Shown piece after piece: positions 63,999 to 64,000 of a stretch of 64,000 nt of DNA (position 1 is its first letter; each line of letters starts with the position of its first letter). This DNA is from Panulirus ornatus (Eukaryota > Arthropoda > Malacostraca > Decapoda > Palinuridae). A program made the translations under genes and the position numbers. Under the pieces are notes generated by a model, which saw only the letters and a program-made list of their open reading frames with translations, did no database searches and was not told the DNA's origin. The stretch covers positions 24,385,477-24,449,476 of the forward strand of contig NC_092248.1 in NCBI RefSeq assembly GCF_036320965.1, in the 5' to 3' direction.

Positions 63999-64000
63999 AA
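63583..64000. repeat. Imperfect AAT/GAT trinucleotide array, running off the window
   Basis: More than 400 bases of mixed AAT and GAT units, becoming purer (AAT)n toward 63,911-63,960. The translated poly-Ile frame is not a gene. Confidence 0.95.

Overview
This window is eukaryotic, probably from a decapod crustacean. The inference rests on very long repeat-filled introns, a divergent chemosensory ionotropic receptor (IR) with an arthropod-type layout, and dense RTE-type retrotransposons with (AT)n tails. No bacterial, operon-like, tRNA, rRNA or CRISPR feature was seen.

Host gene. One multi-exon IR gene lies on the minus strand and spans nearly the whole window, from an upstream amino-terminal-domain exon near 62.4 kb to a stop codon at 487. 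Nine exons can be proposed. The last seven (60,668-60,833; 58,113-58,351; 51,540-51,724; 50,280-50,516; 39,699-39,877; 10,441-10,594; 487-609) join with matching splice phases into a contiguous ligand-binding domain, TM1, pore, TM2, second ligand-binding lobe and TM3. The 5' end, including the start codon, is probably beyond 64,000. Introns reach about 29 kb.

Mobile DNA. About 20 copies or fragments of one RTE-type non-LTR retrotransposon (endonuclease plus reverse transcriptase) fill 1.2-8.9, 11-39 and 39.9-49.6 kb in both orientations. Many meet tail-to-tail across (A)n(AT)n(T)n arrays. The best copies are on the minus strand at 20.2-23.4 and 34.0-37.2 kb. A 230-250 bp element carries both an RTE-like 5' leader and an RTE-like 3' tail, so it looks like an internally deleted, non-autonomous RTE derivative. 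A second LINE type (CR1/jockey-like) is present as old copies at 8.9-9.8, 52.7-55.5, 55.7-56.5 and 62.7-63.5 kb.

Assembly. Segment 15,985-24,172 reappears at about 28,856-38,000. The two are separated by 24,173-28,855, which reads like unpolished, homopolymer-corrupted sequence of the same repeat unit. This could be a false duplication or a real tandem array. Gene-order conclusions in 16-38 kb should be treated with care, although no IR exon falls inside it.

Right end. From 50 to 64 kb the introns hold several minisatellites (14, 22, 26, 27, 34, 36 and about 51 bp units), a (CA)n tract and a long imperfect AAT/GAT tract at the right edge.
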